Origin: Bacteroidales bacterium
GTDB taxonomy: Bacteria; Bacteroidota; Bacteroidia; Bacteroidales; Prolixibacteraceae
DNA: 64,000 bases
Direction of reading: 5' to 3'
NCBI GenBank assembly: GCA_012729335.1
Contig: JAAYDJ010000007.1
Coordinates: forward strand, 124,001 to 188,000
Under the pieces are notes generated by a model. It was not told the origin of the DNA and searched no databases. It saw only the letters and a program-made list of their open reading frames with translations. The translations under genes were made by a program, and so were the position numbers. Below, piece after piece: positions 1-8,992 of the stretch (position 1 is its first letter; every line of letters begins with the position of its first letter).

Positions 1-595
1 TCTCTTTCATGATGCGGGCCGTCTTCTGCCCGGTTTTACTCCGGTGATCGTGGTAGAAAAAGACGTCGATGTTTTTATTCTTTGACCGGGCATCGACATG
101 CACGGAGATCATTCTCTGGAATTTCCCCTTATGGTTTCTGCTGAGTTTGTTGATTGCGCCGGTACGCTGTCTGAGCCGCTGGACCTGGTTCAGGGGAATG
201 GCCAAATCAGGTGTGCAGACCTCGTCCTTGTCGGCTTTCAGGTATTGATCGTCCCTGATCCCGTCGTTCGGATCCCTGATGATGAAATAGACCGTGGCCC
301 CCTGTTCGATCAGATTCCGCCCCAGCCTGAGAATCACATCATAGGCATATTCATCCTCACACAGGGTATGGCCCCCATATTTACCCATGGCCCCCGGATC
401 GGGTCCCCCGTGCCCCGATTTGAGAAAGTAGACCGCTCCGGCAAGCGTGTTGCTCTTAATGGTGACCTGCTGGTATTTAGGGCCGAAGATCTTAAAGGTT
501 TTCGTGGTCTGGGACATGGCTCCCAGGTTAAAGGAAACGACACATGCCACCACAAGCCACAGACTCATACTTAATCCCCACACATGGGCCCTCAT
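1..595 (-). CDS. N-acetylmuramoyl-L-alanine amidase (Amidase_3), 3' end cut by window edge
   Basis: The frame is open from an ATG at 595 to the first base of the window, so only about 198 N-terminal residues are visible. An N-terminal hydrophobic stretch (residues 9-27) is followed by an Amidase_3 fold. The zinc-binding pattern is visible: GHGGPDPGAMG (His62), a Glu at about 82 in the CEDEYAYD segment, and His166 in SVHVDARS. Proteins of this family cleave the amide bond between N-acetylmuramic acid and L-Ala in peptidoglycan, in the periplasm. A second ATG at 568 is an alternative start that would shorten the signal region. The opposite-strand open frame here has no recognisable domain and is a shadow. 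The family assignment is firm; the exact role (cell separation or recycling) is not visible. Confidence 0.85.
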   Translation of the reverse strand, partial: MRAHVWGLSMSLWLVVACVVSFNLGAMSQTTKTFKIFGPKYQQVTIKSNTLAGAVYFLKSGHGGPDPGAMGKYGGHTLCEDEYAYDVILRLGRNLIEQGATVYFIIRDPNDGIRDDQYLKADKDEVCTPDLAIPLNQVQRLRQRTGAINKLSRNHKGKFQRMISVHVDARSKNKNIDVFFYHDHRSKTGQKTARIMKE

Positions 596-668
596 ATGAA
601 TCAACCCTTTCATGAAGTTGCTGATGGGTATGGTCAGGATATGGAACATATTATAAAAAACGTCATTT

Positions 669-702
669 TTTGACAAAATAGTTTTTGGGTTTCATAAATT
701 TG
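669..702 (+). promoter_or_regulatory. Candidate Bacteroidota promoter upstream of lnt
   Basis: TAAATTTG at 695-702 matches the -7 consensus TAnnTTTG. A TTTG lies at 669-672 with a 22-bp spacer, slightly longer than usual. It is about 160 bp upstream of lnt, so the leader would be long. This is a motif match only. Confidence 0.35.
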
Positions 703-865
703 CGCTCCAGTGCCATTTTCTTTCACTCCTCAGGTGTTGATAACCTGACCGGTTCATAGAAACAGACGTTGCCGGAAGGTGGGAAATGGTGCTGAAATTT
801 CCTGACGTTGCCGGGTAATATGCATAAAGTCAGGCAAATATGGTTAATTAACACCAAGGATTCAA

Positions 866-2473
866 ATGAAAAGGCCCGTTCGGTTGGTTTTATCGGTTTT
901 ATCGGGGGTGATGTTGAGTTTGCCCTGGCTGGGTTTTCCGGGGTGGCTGCTTTTTGCTGCTCTTCTGCCGCTGCTTGCCCTTGACGATTTTTTTATCAGG
1001 GAGAAACAGAATTACGGCAGTGTCTCCTTCTGGGGGCATGCTTTTCTGTCCTTTCTGGTTTGGAACGGACTGACGACCTGGTGGATCCTGCATGCCACCC
1101 CCGCCGGGGCTTTTGTGGCCATCTTTCTCAACAGTTTCCTGATGTCCATGGTGTTCTGGCTGGCCCACCTGGCCCGCAGAAATGCCGGCGGCGGCACGGG
1201 TTACCTGGCTTATCCCCTGTTCTGGATAGCCTTTGAATATGCCCATTTCCACTGGGATATCGAGTGGCCCTGGCTGACCCTGGGAAATGGCTTTGCCGGA
1301 AATGTGGAACTGATACAGTGGTATGAGTATACCGGTGTGCTGGGAGGAACCCTCTGGGTCTGGCTGGTCTCCCTGCTCCTTTTCGTGGTTCTGAAATCTC
1401 TCGCGGGAGGTGAATCCAACCGGAGAATGCGGGCGAACAGCCTCCTCCTTATTCTGCTGCTGGTGATTCCCTTCGGCTGGTCCCTGGTGCGTTACCATCA
1501 TTTTGAGGAGCAGGGGGAGGTACGCAAAGTCCTCCTGGTTCAACCCAATATAGATCCCTATACCGAGTCCCACGAGGAGGGAGCCGTCAACGACAAACTG
1601 ATGAAGTTTATGCGGATCACAAGGACGCACGTTACCCCCGGACTGGATTATATTGTCGGGCCGGAGACGGTTTTCGAGCAGCAGTGGGATGAATCGCGGC
1701 TTCATAACTACCAGGCTTTCCGTCAGTTGCAGGAACTGACCTCCCTGGGTGACAGCAGCGCCCTGATCATCGGTGCCTCCACGTTCCGGATTTATGGGGA
1801 GAATGACCAGGTGCCGGCTACCGCCCGGCGATCGGCCGACGGATTGGTCTATGATGTCTACAATTCCGCGATATACACCGATGCTTCCGGTGGTTATCAG
1901 GTGTATCACAAATCGATACTGGTGGCAGGGGTAGAGAAGATGCCTTTCCGGAGATACCTGGGATTTCTCAACCGTTACATCATCAATCTGGGGGGGACTA
2001 CCGGGAGCCTGGGTATACAGGCTGAACCCGCCAATTTCGCAGGGCCCGGCGGTGACCGGATCGCTCCGGCCATCTGCTATGAATCGGTTTTCGGGGGATA
2101 TTTGACGGAATTCGTGAAGAAGGGAGCCGGAGCGGTATTTGTGATCACCAATGACGGGTGGTGGAAGAACACCCCTGGCTACCGGCAACATTTTTCCTTC
2201 GCGCGGCTTCGGGCCGTAGAAACCCGCCGTAGCATTGCCCGCTCTGCCAATACGGGGATCTCGGGTTTTATCAGCCAGCGGGGTGAGGTCCTTCAGCAAA
2301 GTGCCTGGTGGACTGAAGATGCCCTGACGGGGGAGATCCGTTTCAACGACAAGATGACCTTTTATGTGAAAAACGGGGATTACATCGCCCGCATTGCGGT
2401 GTTTGCCTCCCTGCTGTTGCTCCTCCACCTGGCCGTCAACCGGCTGACCAGGGACAAAAAAAATCCGCACTAA
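866..2473 (+). CDS. lnt: Apolipoprotein N-acyltransferase
   Basis: Lnt transfers an acyl chain from phospholipid to the N-terminal diacylglyceryl-cysteine of apolipoproteins, completing lipoprotein maturation in the inner membrane. The 535-residue protein has several N-terminal membrane segments (roughly residues 8-40, 55-100, 155-178, 190-210), a periplasmic nitrilase-like domain (about 220-480) and a C-terminal membrane segment. The catalytic triad of the family is intact: Glu267 in GPETVF, Lys349 in YHKSIL and Cys404 in ICYESVFG. Length is normal for the family. The many predicted lipoproteins in this window (SusD, DUF4960 proteins, a GH32, a sulfatase) are its plausible substrates. The ATG at 866 is preceded by an A-rich stretch and gives a proper N-terminal hydrophobic segment. 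Confidence 0.95.
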   Translation: MKRPVRLVLSVLSGVMLSLPWLGFPGWLLFAALLPLLALDDFFIREKQNYGSVSFWGHAFLSFLVWNGLTTWWILHATPAGAFVAIFLNSFLMSMVFWLAHLARRNAGGGTGYLAYPLFWIAFEYAHFHWDIEWPWLTLGNGFAGNVELIQWYEYTGVLGGTLWVWLVSLLLFVVLKSLAGGESNRRMRANSLLLILLLVIPFGWSLVRYHHFEEQGEVRKVLLVQPNIDPYTESHEEGAVNDKLMKFMRITRTHVTPGLDYIVGPETVFEQQWDESRLHNYQAFRQLQELTSLGDSSALIIGASTFRIYGENDQVPATARRSADGLVYDVYNSAIYTDASGGYQVYHKSILVAGVEKMPFRRYLGFLNRYIINLGGTTGSLGIQAEPANFAGPGGDRIAPAICYESVFGGYLTEFVKKGAGAVFVITNDGWWKNTPGYRQHFSFARLRAVETRRSIARSANTGISGFISQRGEVLQQSAWWTEDALTGEIRFNDKMTFYVKNGDYIARIAVFASLLLLLHLAVNRLTRDKKNPH

Positions 2474-2827
2474 TCCCGATTGTGTAAAACCCCGGTGAAC
2501 AGGATTTGAGTGCCCCGGTGTTCAAACGTCCAACGGTCCGAAGACTCACCGCGGCCGAAGCCACGGCTACCAGGCCTGTTTTTACGCCGGAAAGCTTTCT
2601 CGTTTCAGTGTTTAGTGTTGAGTTTACCAACGATGGGACTAATGCGGAAGTATTTTTTGTTTCAAGGAACGTCAACTCTGTTTTTCAAATGTAATCCGAA
2701 AATTCGGGGAAACCAAATTTTTCAGAGATTTTAACACCATTTCCGGTGTCGAAAACCGCGGATTCAGGGGTTTTACCACTCCTGCCGTAACCTCTTCCTG
2801 CTGCTTCCCTGAATAAGGTGTTGAGGC
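2474..2827. other. Intergenic gap of 354 bp without a recognised feature
   Basis: This gap lies between lnt and the convergent PorP/SprF gene. Short frames on both strands show no recognisable domain or good start context. I see no clear terminator hairpin, RNA gene or repeat. Confidence 0.5.
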
Positions 2828-3712
2828 TCAGAAATGGAGCACCTGGCGTTTCTCGCGGCCATATAAATCGATATCGTAGGTCAGGGAGAGGTCAAGGTGG
2901 GAGAATCTCTTTCCGGAGGGATTTTTTATAGCGAGGTCGCCGGCGACAGCCATCCTGAGTTCCGGAGTGAGACTGCTGCGGGCCATCAGCCCTACGGATC
3001 TGCCCGGGCTAAAAAGCACGCCGAATTCAGTTTTCTCCTTCAGCAAAAGATGAAAACTCAGGTCCATGCGGGAGGCCCTCCCGTAAGGGATGGCGTAAAA
3101 CAGCTGGGGTTTGAGAATGACTCCTTCCGAAATGGGAAAAATGGCTGCTGTACTGAACAAGATTAACCTGTTTTCATTCTGTATCCTTTCTTCAGGCCTG
3201 ACGTAGGCTGCATTGTTTTTTATCAGGCGGGGGAAGGATAGGCTGAAAAAGCCGTTGGAACTGTACACAAAGGCCCCAAAGCCGAAATTTCCCATGAGAT
3301 CTCTCTCCATTTCGCCGGTTTTGTCGATTCTTGCAAAGCCAAAGGTTCCCCCCAGTCTCAGGCGGATATCATCATCGATGAGCATCTCATAGCTGTAATT
3401 GGTAAAGAGCGTGAGGTGTGAGATGCTGTCGGTGCGGTCGCTGATCAGATCCAGGCCGGCGCCGTTGAACTGGTTGAAAACAGGGGAATGGAAGGAGAGT
3501 TGCCGGGCGTAGTTGGCGGGGTGAATGCCGGTCAGCTGGCTACGGTTCATGATGAAAAAACCGAGGTTTTCGCCGATGGCGGTATAGGCAGGGTTGACGC
3601 TTTGGTGGTTATAGAGGACCTGCAGCCAGTTGGGGTACTGCTGTGCGGTGGCAGGAAATGCCAGACCCAGCCACGCCAGAACCAGAACAAGACGATGTAA
3701 ACCTGCGCTCAT
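2828..3712 (-). CDS. PorP/SprF family type IX secretion-associated membrane protein
   Basis: PorP/SprF proteins are outer-membrane beta-barrel proteins found with the type IX secretion and gliding machinery of Bacteroidota, and often paired with secreted adhesins. The hallmark start of the mature protein is visible: QQYPNWLQVLYNHQSVNPAY, then a GxxDLISDRTDSIS segment and alternating amphipathic strands to the C-terminus. The ATG at 3712 gives a classical signal peptide ending in FPATAQ. The frame extends further upstream, but an earlier start would overlap the 3' end of the GH67 gene, so 3712 is preferred. The mature length, about 280 residues, is typical. It matters here because two GH32-family proteins in this window carry T9SS C-terminal domains. 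No gliding or other T9SS core gene is adjacent. Confidence 0.85.
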   Translation of the reverse strand: MSAGLHRLVLVLAWLGLAFPATAQQYPNWLQVLYNHQSVNPAYTAIGENLGFFIMNRSQLTGIHPANYARQLSFHSPVFNQFNGAGLDLISDRTDSISHLTLFTNYSYEMLIDDDIRLRLGGTFGFARIDKTGEMERDLMGNFGFGAFVYSSNGFFSLSFPRLIKNNAAYVRPEERIQNENRLILFSTAAIFPISEGVILKPQLFYAIPYGRASRMDLSFHLLLKEKTEFGVLFSPGRSVGLMARSSLTPELRMAVAGDLAIKNPSGKRFSHLDLSLTYDIDLYGREKRQVLHF

Positions 3713-3737
3713 GGCCCAAAAATAAAAAAACGGGCGA

Positions 3738-5960
3738 TCAGTTGTGGTGCGTGAGGTCAAACTTCTGCTTCATCAGTTCTTCCAGATCGTGTACCGGTCT
3801 TTCCAGTGAGGCTGGGATCTCTTGTTTCGAAAAGGTCTGGAAGTAAAGGAGGCAGGCATCTCTCCACCAGATGGCTTCCCGGGTCTGGGTCTTCAGTTTT
3901 TTCTGGATGTGGGCGAATCTTTCCGCATCGATGTACCCTTTGAGCCGGTCCCAGCTCATCTGGAAGCGGCGGACTTCCTCGACGCCTTCGTAATAGTTGT
4001 GGCAGAGGGTATTCCAGAGGCTTTCGCCTGAGGCGAGGGTATAGTCCCAGGGAAGGTGGTGGAACCAGAGGAGCAGGTTTTCGGGGCAGGTTCCGGGCTG
4101 GCTGTACATCTGGCGGAGCGGTGGAAAGTACTGTTCCACGGCATTACTGCCGGAAGGGGAGCGGTCGAAGCCGATGCCATGGGCGGAGGCGTTGTGGTAG
4201 TATTTCGGGAGCCAGTCGGGCCGGGCGTTTTTAAGGTCGGTCCAGGGTTCGGGGCCGTAGTGGTGGCTCCAGCCCATGAGGTGGTGGAGTCCCAGGGGAG
4301 TCATGTATTTTACGGCGGCCTCCCGGGAGCGCATCATGATATTCAATGCGGGTGCCGTAAAGGCTTCGCTGCCGGAGAAGGTCATCCGCAGCCATTCCCT
4401 GCCGATCTGCTGCGAGGTGAGCTGGTGGTTCCAGGCCAGGCGACCAAAGGCATACCAGTTGGCCTGTGCAAAGTGATGGCCGCACCAGTTGGTGTCGCGC
4501 CCGATGTTGGCTACCCCGGCGATGGCGGTCAGCGGGTGTGGAAAAAGGGATCCGTCTGTCATCCGCGCGACCGTGGAGCCCGGACCCTTGCTCCAGGTGT
4601 CGCTGTCAAGACACTCCTTCTGCAGGGGAGCCAGGTACACCAGGTGGTCGGAGAATCCGAGGTACTCCTGGGTGATCTGAAATTCTACCATGAGGGGTGT
4701 TTTCTGCATGGCGCCAAAAAGGGGACTGAAAGGCTCCCTGGGCTGAAAGTCTATGGCTCCGTTTTTGACCTGAACGATCACATTCTCTGCAAATTGCCCG
4801 TCGAGGGGCATGAATTCATTGTAAGCCTGGCGATGCCGGTCCTCACTGGTGGGATTGTAAACGAACGCCCGCCACATGACCACTCCGTTGTAAGGCTTCA
4901 GGGCCTGGGCCAGCATGTTGGCCCCGTCGGCATGGGTGCGCCCGTAATTCTGGGGCCCCGGCTGGCCCTCGGAATTGGCCTTCACCAGGAACCCCCCGAA
5001 ATCGGGAATCGCCGCATAGATCTCCCTGGCTTTCTCCCTCCACCATGCGGCGACCTCCGGCTTAAGGGGATCAGAGTCGGGAAGCCCGCCAATCACCGCA
5101 GGAGAACTGAAGTTCACTGACATGTATACTCTGACATTGTATGGACGAAGGAGGTCGGCGACAGCCGCGAAACGGGCGATGTTTTCAGGTTTGAGCACTT
5201 CCGGGGAGGCGTTTACGTTGTTGAGGACCGTGCCGTTGATTCCCACCGAGGCGTTGGCCCGCGCATAATCACGGTACTGCACGGCCAGCTCCTCCAGGCT
5301 CTCACTCCGGTTCCACCAGATGGAATGGCCTGCATAACCCCTCTCCACCGTGCCGTTGAGATTGTCCCAGTGGTTGAGAAGGCGCAACCCGTAGGCAGGT
5401 TTTTCCAGAATGTCAAGGTGGGTGAGGGACTCGCCCGTTTGCATCAGCCTGATCAGGGCAAACACCCCATACAATACGCCTGCATCGGAGTTGGCGGTAA
5501 CCAGTATCACAGGTTGGCTTTGGAGGGTGAGGCTGCGTATCAGAAACCCTTCGTCACCACATAGGGCTGTGGCTCCATCGGCCAATAGTGGTTTGATGTC
5601 GGGGTGGCCGGCTGCTCCCATGACCAGGAGGCCGGGAGTGCTGTGGGGGGCCGAAATTCCCCTTGGATGGGCGCCTGCTATCCCTCCTTTGAAAGGCCGG
5701 GTGACGGTCACCGGTTCACTCCCGGTAAGTCCCGCCATGGCAAGCCTGAATTCTGCAGCCGCCGCCGCCAATTGCGGCGATTCCCCCCTGATCCACAGGG
5801 AGGAAACAGCGGTCTTGCACTCCGCTGCCCTTTCCGCGGAGAGTCTCTCGTATCTCAGCCACAGCCGGTAACCATCTTCTCCCGAAGCCAGTAACGGTAC
5901 CATAAAAATCAGCGCCAGCAGCGCCTGGATATTCATTTTAAGTGGGTGTTTTTGTTTCAT
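3738..5960 (-). CDS. GH67 alpha-glucuronidase
   Basis: GH67 enzymes remove (4-O-methyl-)glucuronic acid from the non-reducing end of glucuronoxylo-oligosaccharides. This 740-residue protein (from ATG 5960; ATG 5936 is an alternative) has an N-terminal signal peptide ending near LLASG. The catalytic residues keep the exact spacing of characterised GH67 enzymes: Glu331 in ANSEGQPGP (acid), Asp404 in AIDFQPREP and Glu432 in TQEYLG (base pair). Those spacings, 73 and 101 residues, match E292/D365/E393 of the Pseudomonas enzyme. Length is normal. It is transcribed divergently from a DUF2264 protein, and the pair may act on the same glucuronate-bearing glycan. No xylanase or SusCD pair for xylan lies within this window. 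The frame extends upstream of 5960 but without signal-peptide character. Confidence 0.93.
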   Translation of the reverse strand: MKQKHPLKMNIQALLALIFMVPLLASGEDGYRLWLRYERLSAERAAECKTAVSSLWIRGESPQLAAAAAEFRLAMAGLTGSEPVTVTRPFKGGIAGAHPRGISAPHSTPGLLVMGAAGHPDIKPLLADGATALCGDEGFLIRSLTLQSQPVILVTANSDAGVLYGVFALIRLMQTGESLTHLDILEKPAYGLRLLNHWDNLNGTVERGYAGHSIWWNRSESLEELAVQYRDYARANASVGINGTVLNNVNASPEVLKPENIARFAAVADLLRPYNVRVYMSVNFSSPAVIGGLPDSDPLKPEVAAWWREKAREIYAAIPDFGGFLVKANSEGQPGPQNYGRTHADGANMLAQALKPYNGVVMWRAFVYNPTSEDRHRQAYNEFMPLDGQFAENVIVQVKNGAIDFQPREPFSPLFGAMQKTPLMVEFQITQEYLGFSDHLVYLAPLQKECLDSDTWSKGPGSTVARMTDGSLFPHPLTAIAGVANIGRDTNWCGHHFAQANWYAFGRLAWNHQLTSQQIGREWLRMTFSGSEAFTAPALNIMMRSREAAVKYMTPLGLHHLMGWSHHYGPEPWTDLKNARPDWLPKYYHNASAHGIGFDRSPSGSNAVEQYFPPLRQMYSQPGTCPENLLLWFHHLPWDYTLASGESLWNTLCHNYYEGVEEVRRFQMSWDRLKGYIDAERFAHIQKKLKTQTREAIWWRDACLLYFQTFSKQEIPASLERPVHDLEELMKQKFDLTHHN

Positions 5961-6156
5961 GCCGGAAAGTGTAATGGGTTGTAAAAATACAAAACGTAAG
6001 CCATTTTCCGGCATGCCATCCGGCCCATTGAACCTGAGATTCCGCGAAATCCGTATTATTTCGTACCATACGGGTTTGCTAAAAGTTGTATTTTTAGGGA
6101 CATTTTGGGCAGACCCCTGCAAAGGAGAAAGCCTGTCAATCAAAAAATGAGTTGTT

Positions 6157-7497
6157 ATGAAACGCATTGTCTGGGCATTGCTGATGGTATGGTTTGCCTG
6201 TCAGGTCAGGGGGGAAGCTCCGGTTTATGAGTTTGCCCCGTGTGCTTCCACCCACATGGCGTATGGTGAAGAATGCGGGAATTGGGAGGGGACGGAGGCC
6301 ACTGCGGGTGGAGAAGCGTCAGAACGAAGGAAAAGGATTTTGGAGGCGGGGGACCGGACATACTGGAGCGGGCTGGCCTACCGGATGGCGGCGCCGGTGC
6401 TTCAGCGTATGGCCAAAGGGGAGCTGACGGCTGCCATGGATCCCGAGGTGGCCCCCACATGGGACCATCGCAATATCAGGGTGGCCTATATGGAGGCGTT
6501 TGCCCGGCTGATGGCCGGCATCACGCCATGGCTGGCCCTCCCCGCCGATTCCACTGAAGAAGGGAAGCAGCGTACCCAGCTCAGGGAGTGGGCTCTGCAG
6601 GCCTACAGGAATGCCGTGGATCCTCTAAGCCCTGATTATCTTCTCTGGAAAGGTGAAGGGCAGATCCTCGTCGATGCCGCCTTCCTGGCACAGAGTTTCC
6701 TGCGGGCCCCCGGAACCTTCTGGGAACCCCTCGATGACGTGACCAAACAAAGATACCTCGAGGCTTTCCGCGGACTGCGGTCTATCCGGCCTGCCTATAG
6801 CAACTGGATCCTCTTCCGCGGAATGATCGAGGCTTTTTTTATCATGGCAGGGGAAGCGCATGACGCCTATGCCGTCGACGTGACCATCAGAAAGATGAAC
6901 GAATGGTATCTCAGTGACGGCTGGTATTCCGACGGGACGGAATTTGCCGCCGACTATTATAATGCCTATGTCATTCACCCGATGTATGTCGAAATGCTGG
7001 AAATCCTGAAGGAGAGGAAGGTAGCGACTCCGGTAAGTTTCGACCTGGCACTGGCCAGGATGCAGCGCTATAACCAATTCCTGGAAAGGCTTATTTCTCC
7101 CGAAGGGAGTTTTCCGGTATTTGGCCGATCGATTACCTACCGGATGGGGGCTTTTCAGCCTCTGGCCCTGGCGGCCTGGAAATACGGATTGCCGCAGGGG
7201 ATGAGCCACGGACAGGTGCGCAGCGCCCTGACAGCAGCTATCCAACGCATGTTTGCAGTCCCCGGAAATTTCAATGAAGCGGGATTTCTGACCCTGGGCT
7301 TCGCCGGGCATCAGCCTGATCTGGCCAACTCTTATACCAATAACGGAAGCGTATACCTTACCTCGGTTGTGTTCCTGCCCCTGGGACTCCCGGCTGATCA
7401 TCCCTTCTGGAGCGACCCGCCTGAAGCATGGACCTCCGTGAAAGCCTGGAGCGGACAATCATTTCCCATGGACAAACATGTCTCCCTGTCACGGTAA
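6157..7497 (+). CDS. DUF2264 domain-containing protein (putative alpha/alpha-toroid glycosidase)
   Basis: The 446-residue protein starts with a signal peptide (residues 1-20, ending near CQVRGE). Nearly all the rest matches the DUF2264 family: YWSGLAYR near residue 68, aromatic-rich DGWYSDGTEFAADYYNAYVIHP around 250-285, and a FPVFGRS segment. DUF2264 proteins are predicted to fold as alpha/alpha barrels, and relatives have been classed among uronic-acid-acting glycoside hydrolases. I cannot assign the substrate. The gene is divergent from the GH67 alpha-glucuronidase (196 bp between starts), which fits a role in releasing an uronic acid. The start at 6157 gives a good signal peptide. Confidence 0.75.
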   Translation: MKRIVWALLMVWFACQVRGEAPVYEFAPCASTHMAYGEECGNWEGTEATAGGEASERRKRILEAGDRTYWSGLAYRMAAPVLQRMAKGELTAAMDPEVAPTWDHRNIRVAYMEAFARLMAGITPWLALPADSTEEGKQRTQLREWALQAYRNAVDPLSPDYLLWKGEGQILVDAAFLAQSFLRAPGTFWEPLDDVTKQRYLEAFRGLRSIRPAYSNWILFRGMIEAFFIMAGEAHDAYAVDVTIRKMNEWYLSDGWYSDGTEFAADYYNAYVIHPMYVEMLEILKERKVATPVSFDLALARMQRYNQFLERLISPEGSFPVFGRSITYRMGAFQPLALAAWKYGLPQGMSHGQVRSALTAAIQRMFAVPGNFNEAGFLTLGFAGHQPDLANSYTNNGSVYLTSVVFLPLGLPADHPFWSDPPEAWTSVKAWSGQSFPMDKHVSLSR

Positions 7498-7517
7498 AAA
7501 AAATCGGAAAATACCGG

Positions 7518-7549
7518 TTTGTGTTTTATTCAGATTTCCATTACCTTTG
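7518..7549 (+). promoter_or_regulatory. Bacteroidota promoter of the cold-shock gene
   Basis: TTTG at 7518-7521, a 20-bp spacer, then TACCTTTG at 7542-7549 gives a near-perfect match to the Bacteroidota housekeeping consensus. The cold-shock start codon lies 26 bp further on, which argues for the short ATG start at 7575 rather than the longer open frame. Confidence 0.75.
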
Positions 7550-7574
7550 TCAGGTTATTAATTATATCATCATC

Positions 7575-7766
7575 ATGAAAAAAGGAACAGTGAAGTTCTT
7601 TAATCACACCAAAGGTTTTGGTTTTATTAAAGATGAAGAAACGTCCGAGGAGTTTTTCGTACACTCCACCGGACTGGTTGACCGGATCCGCGACAACGAT
7701 GTGGTAACATTCGATGTTGAACAAGGCCGGAAAGGTCCCAATGCCGTAAACGTAAAACTTGCATAA
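7575..7766 (+). CDS. Cold-shock domain protein (CspA family)
   Basis: A 63-residue single cold-shock domain that binds single-stranded RNA or DNA and acts as an RNA chaperone in the cytoplasm. Both nucleic-acid-binding motifs are present: RNP1 KGFGFI (residues 13-18) and RNP2 EEFFVHST (25-32). The start is ATG 7575 (MKKGTVKFF). The open frame extends upstream into the DUF2264 gene but without domain sequence, and a strong promoter sits at 7518-7549. The gene is monocistronic, closed by the terminator at 7796-7824. Length is standard for the family. Confidence 0.95.
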   Translation: MKKGTVKFFNHTKGFGFIKDEETSEEFFVHSTGLVDRIRDNDVVTFDVEQGRKGPNAVNVKLA

Positions 7767-7795
7767 GTTAAAAATTTACCCATTAGACGTACCTG

Positions 7796-7824
7796 ACCCT
7801 GCAGTCCTCTGCAGGGTTTTTTTT
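7796..7824 (+). terminator. Rho-independent terminator after the cold-shock gene
   Basis: A perfect 9-bp stem (ACCCTGCAG / CTGCAGGGT) with a TCCT loop is followed by a run of T. Confidence 0.9.
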
Positions 7825-7983
7825 ATCCGTTTAAGGGTCATATTACTTGTCTCTGATGGTCGGTAATTCGAAAATGGGTGAAGCATAAACCATTGATATA
7901 GAGATGTCGGGGAAGGTAAATCATGGAATGGGTTGGAATTACGGATCAAACGGTTAATTTTACGGTCACATATTGAGTTGTCA

Positions 7984-8811
7984 ATGAAGACTACCAGTGA
8001 TCTGAACAATGAGTGGCGGATGGTGGCTTCGGCCATCTATAAAAGACCTGTGGATTCTAAGATCCTGGGCCAGTCGGAAGTAGATGTCACCGATTTGGAG
8101 GCATACATAGCGCAGAAGCGCAAAAGCGGGGTGAAGGTGACCCTAACACAGGTGCTGACGCTGGCGGCGGCCCGGGCCTTGCATGATGAGGTGCCCGAAT
8201 TGAACGTGTATCTTCGCCGGGGAAAGATTGTCAGCCGTCCGTCGGTCGACGCCATGGTAAGTGTACTGCTGGAGGGTTCCGAATTGGGATCTGTCAAAGT
8301 TCCCCATGCCGACGAGATCACCATCGATGAAATGGCGGCTTTCATCGCTGCGGAAATCAAGAAAGCCAGGGGAGGCAACGAAAACAAAACCATGGAAATG
8401 AAAGGCAAACTGGCGGTTATCCCCTGGCCATTCCGGAGCTGGATCTTTCAGTTGGTGAGGACTTTCACCCAGAAGTGGGGATTTTCGATTCCCAGCCTGG
8501 GACTTACGCCGCACAGTTTCGGCTCATTCATCGTATCCAACATCGGCACCCTGGGCCTTGACCTGGGATTTCCGGCGCTGATGCCCACTTCAAACGTCTC
8601 CTTTGTGCTCATCCTGGGTGCGGTCAATAAAAAACCATGGGTTGTCAACGATGAAATCGTACCCCGGAAGATCCTCACCCTGGGGGCAGCCCTTGACCAC
8701 AGGGTGTGTGACGGCTCCCACGGCGGCCGTCTCTTCCGCTATCTTAAATACATCATCAAGAATCCGGAGCTCCTCGATCAGAAACCAGAACGGCCTGCTA
8801 TAAAAGAGTGA
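7984..8811 (+). CDS. Orphan 2-oxoacid dehydrogenase acyltransferase (E2) catalytic-domain protein
   Basis: This 275-residue protein consists only of the catalytic core of lipoyl-dependent acyltransferases (the chloramphenicol acetyltransferase-like fold). The C-terminal active-site motif LDHRVCDGSHGG corresponds to the family's DHRxxDG, with catalytic His and Asp. The usual lipoyl domain, linker and E1/E3-binding domain are absent, and no E1 or E3 gene is nearby. The substrate is therefore unknown; it could be a stand-alone acyltransferase. ATG 7984 is chosen. The upstream TTG at 7933 would add 17 residues of low similarity. Confidence 0.8.
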   Translation: MKTTSDLNNEWRMVASAIYKRPVDSKILGQSEVDVTDLEAYIAQKRKSGVKVTLTQVLTLAAARALHDEVPELNVYLRRGKIVSRPSVDAMVSVLLEGSELGSVKVPHADEITIDEMAAFIAAEIKKARGGNENKTMEMKGKLAVIPWPFRSWIFQLVRTFTQKWGFSIPSLGLTPHSFGSFIVSNIGTLGLDLGFPALMPTSNVSFVLILGAVNKKPWVVNDEIVPRKILTLGAALDHRVCDGSHGGRLFRYLKYIIKNPELLDQKPERPAIKE

Positions 8812-8812
8812 G

Positions 8813-8833
8813 GCTCCCGGCTCCCGGCTTTCG
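8813..8833. repeat. Short heptanucleotide repeat (3 units)
   Basis: GCTCCCG, GCTCCCG and GCTTTCG follow one another directly after the stop of the E2-like gene. Similar heptad arrays occur in three other intergenic gaps of this window. Confidence 0.6.
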
Positions 8834-8992
8834 GCAGGGTTGCATTTCTTAGGCCTGTGGGTTCAGCTTTCATTGATCCCGGGATTCTCCTGTACCGGAG
8901 TCAATGTTAAGTATATATTATTTCTCATCCTTTCTCTTCTGAGTGACCCTGCATTGTGAATTACCTTTATGTCAGTCTTTAAACTAACCGGC

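Noticed and set aside
98-574. 158-codon plus-strand frame at the window start
   Set aside because: It is opposite the truncated amidase gene, whose zinc ligands are readable on the minus strand.
899-2470. 523-codon open frame on the minus strand
   Set aside because: It lies entirely opposite lnt, whose catalytic triad and membrane segments are intact. The frame has no domain and reflects base composition.
4056-5120. 354-codon open frame on the plus strand
   Set aside because: Antisense to the GH67 gene, whose catalytic residues show exact family spacing.
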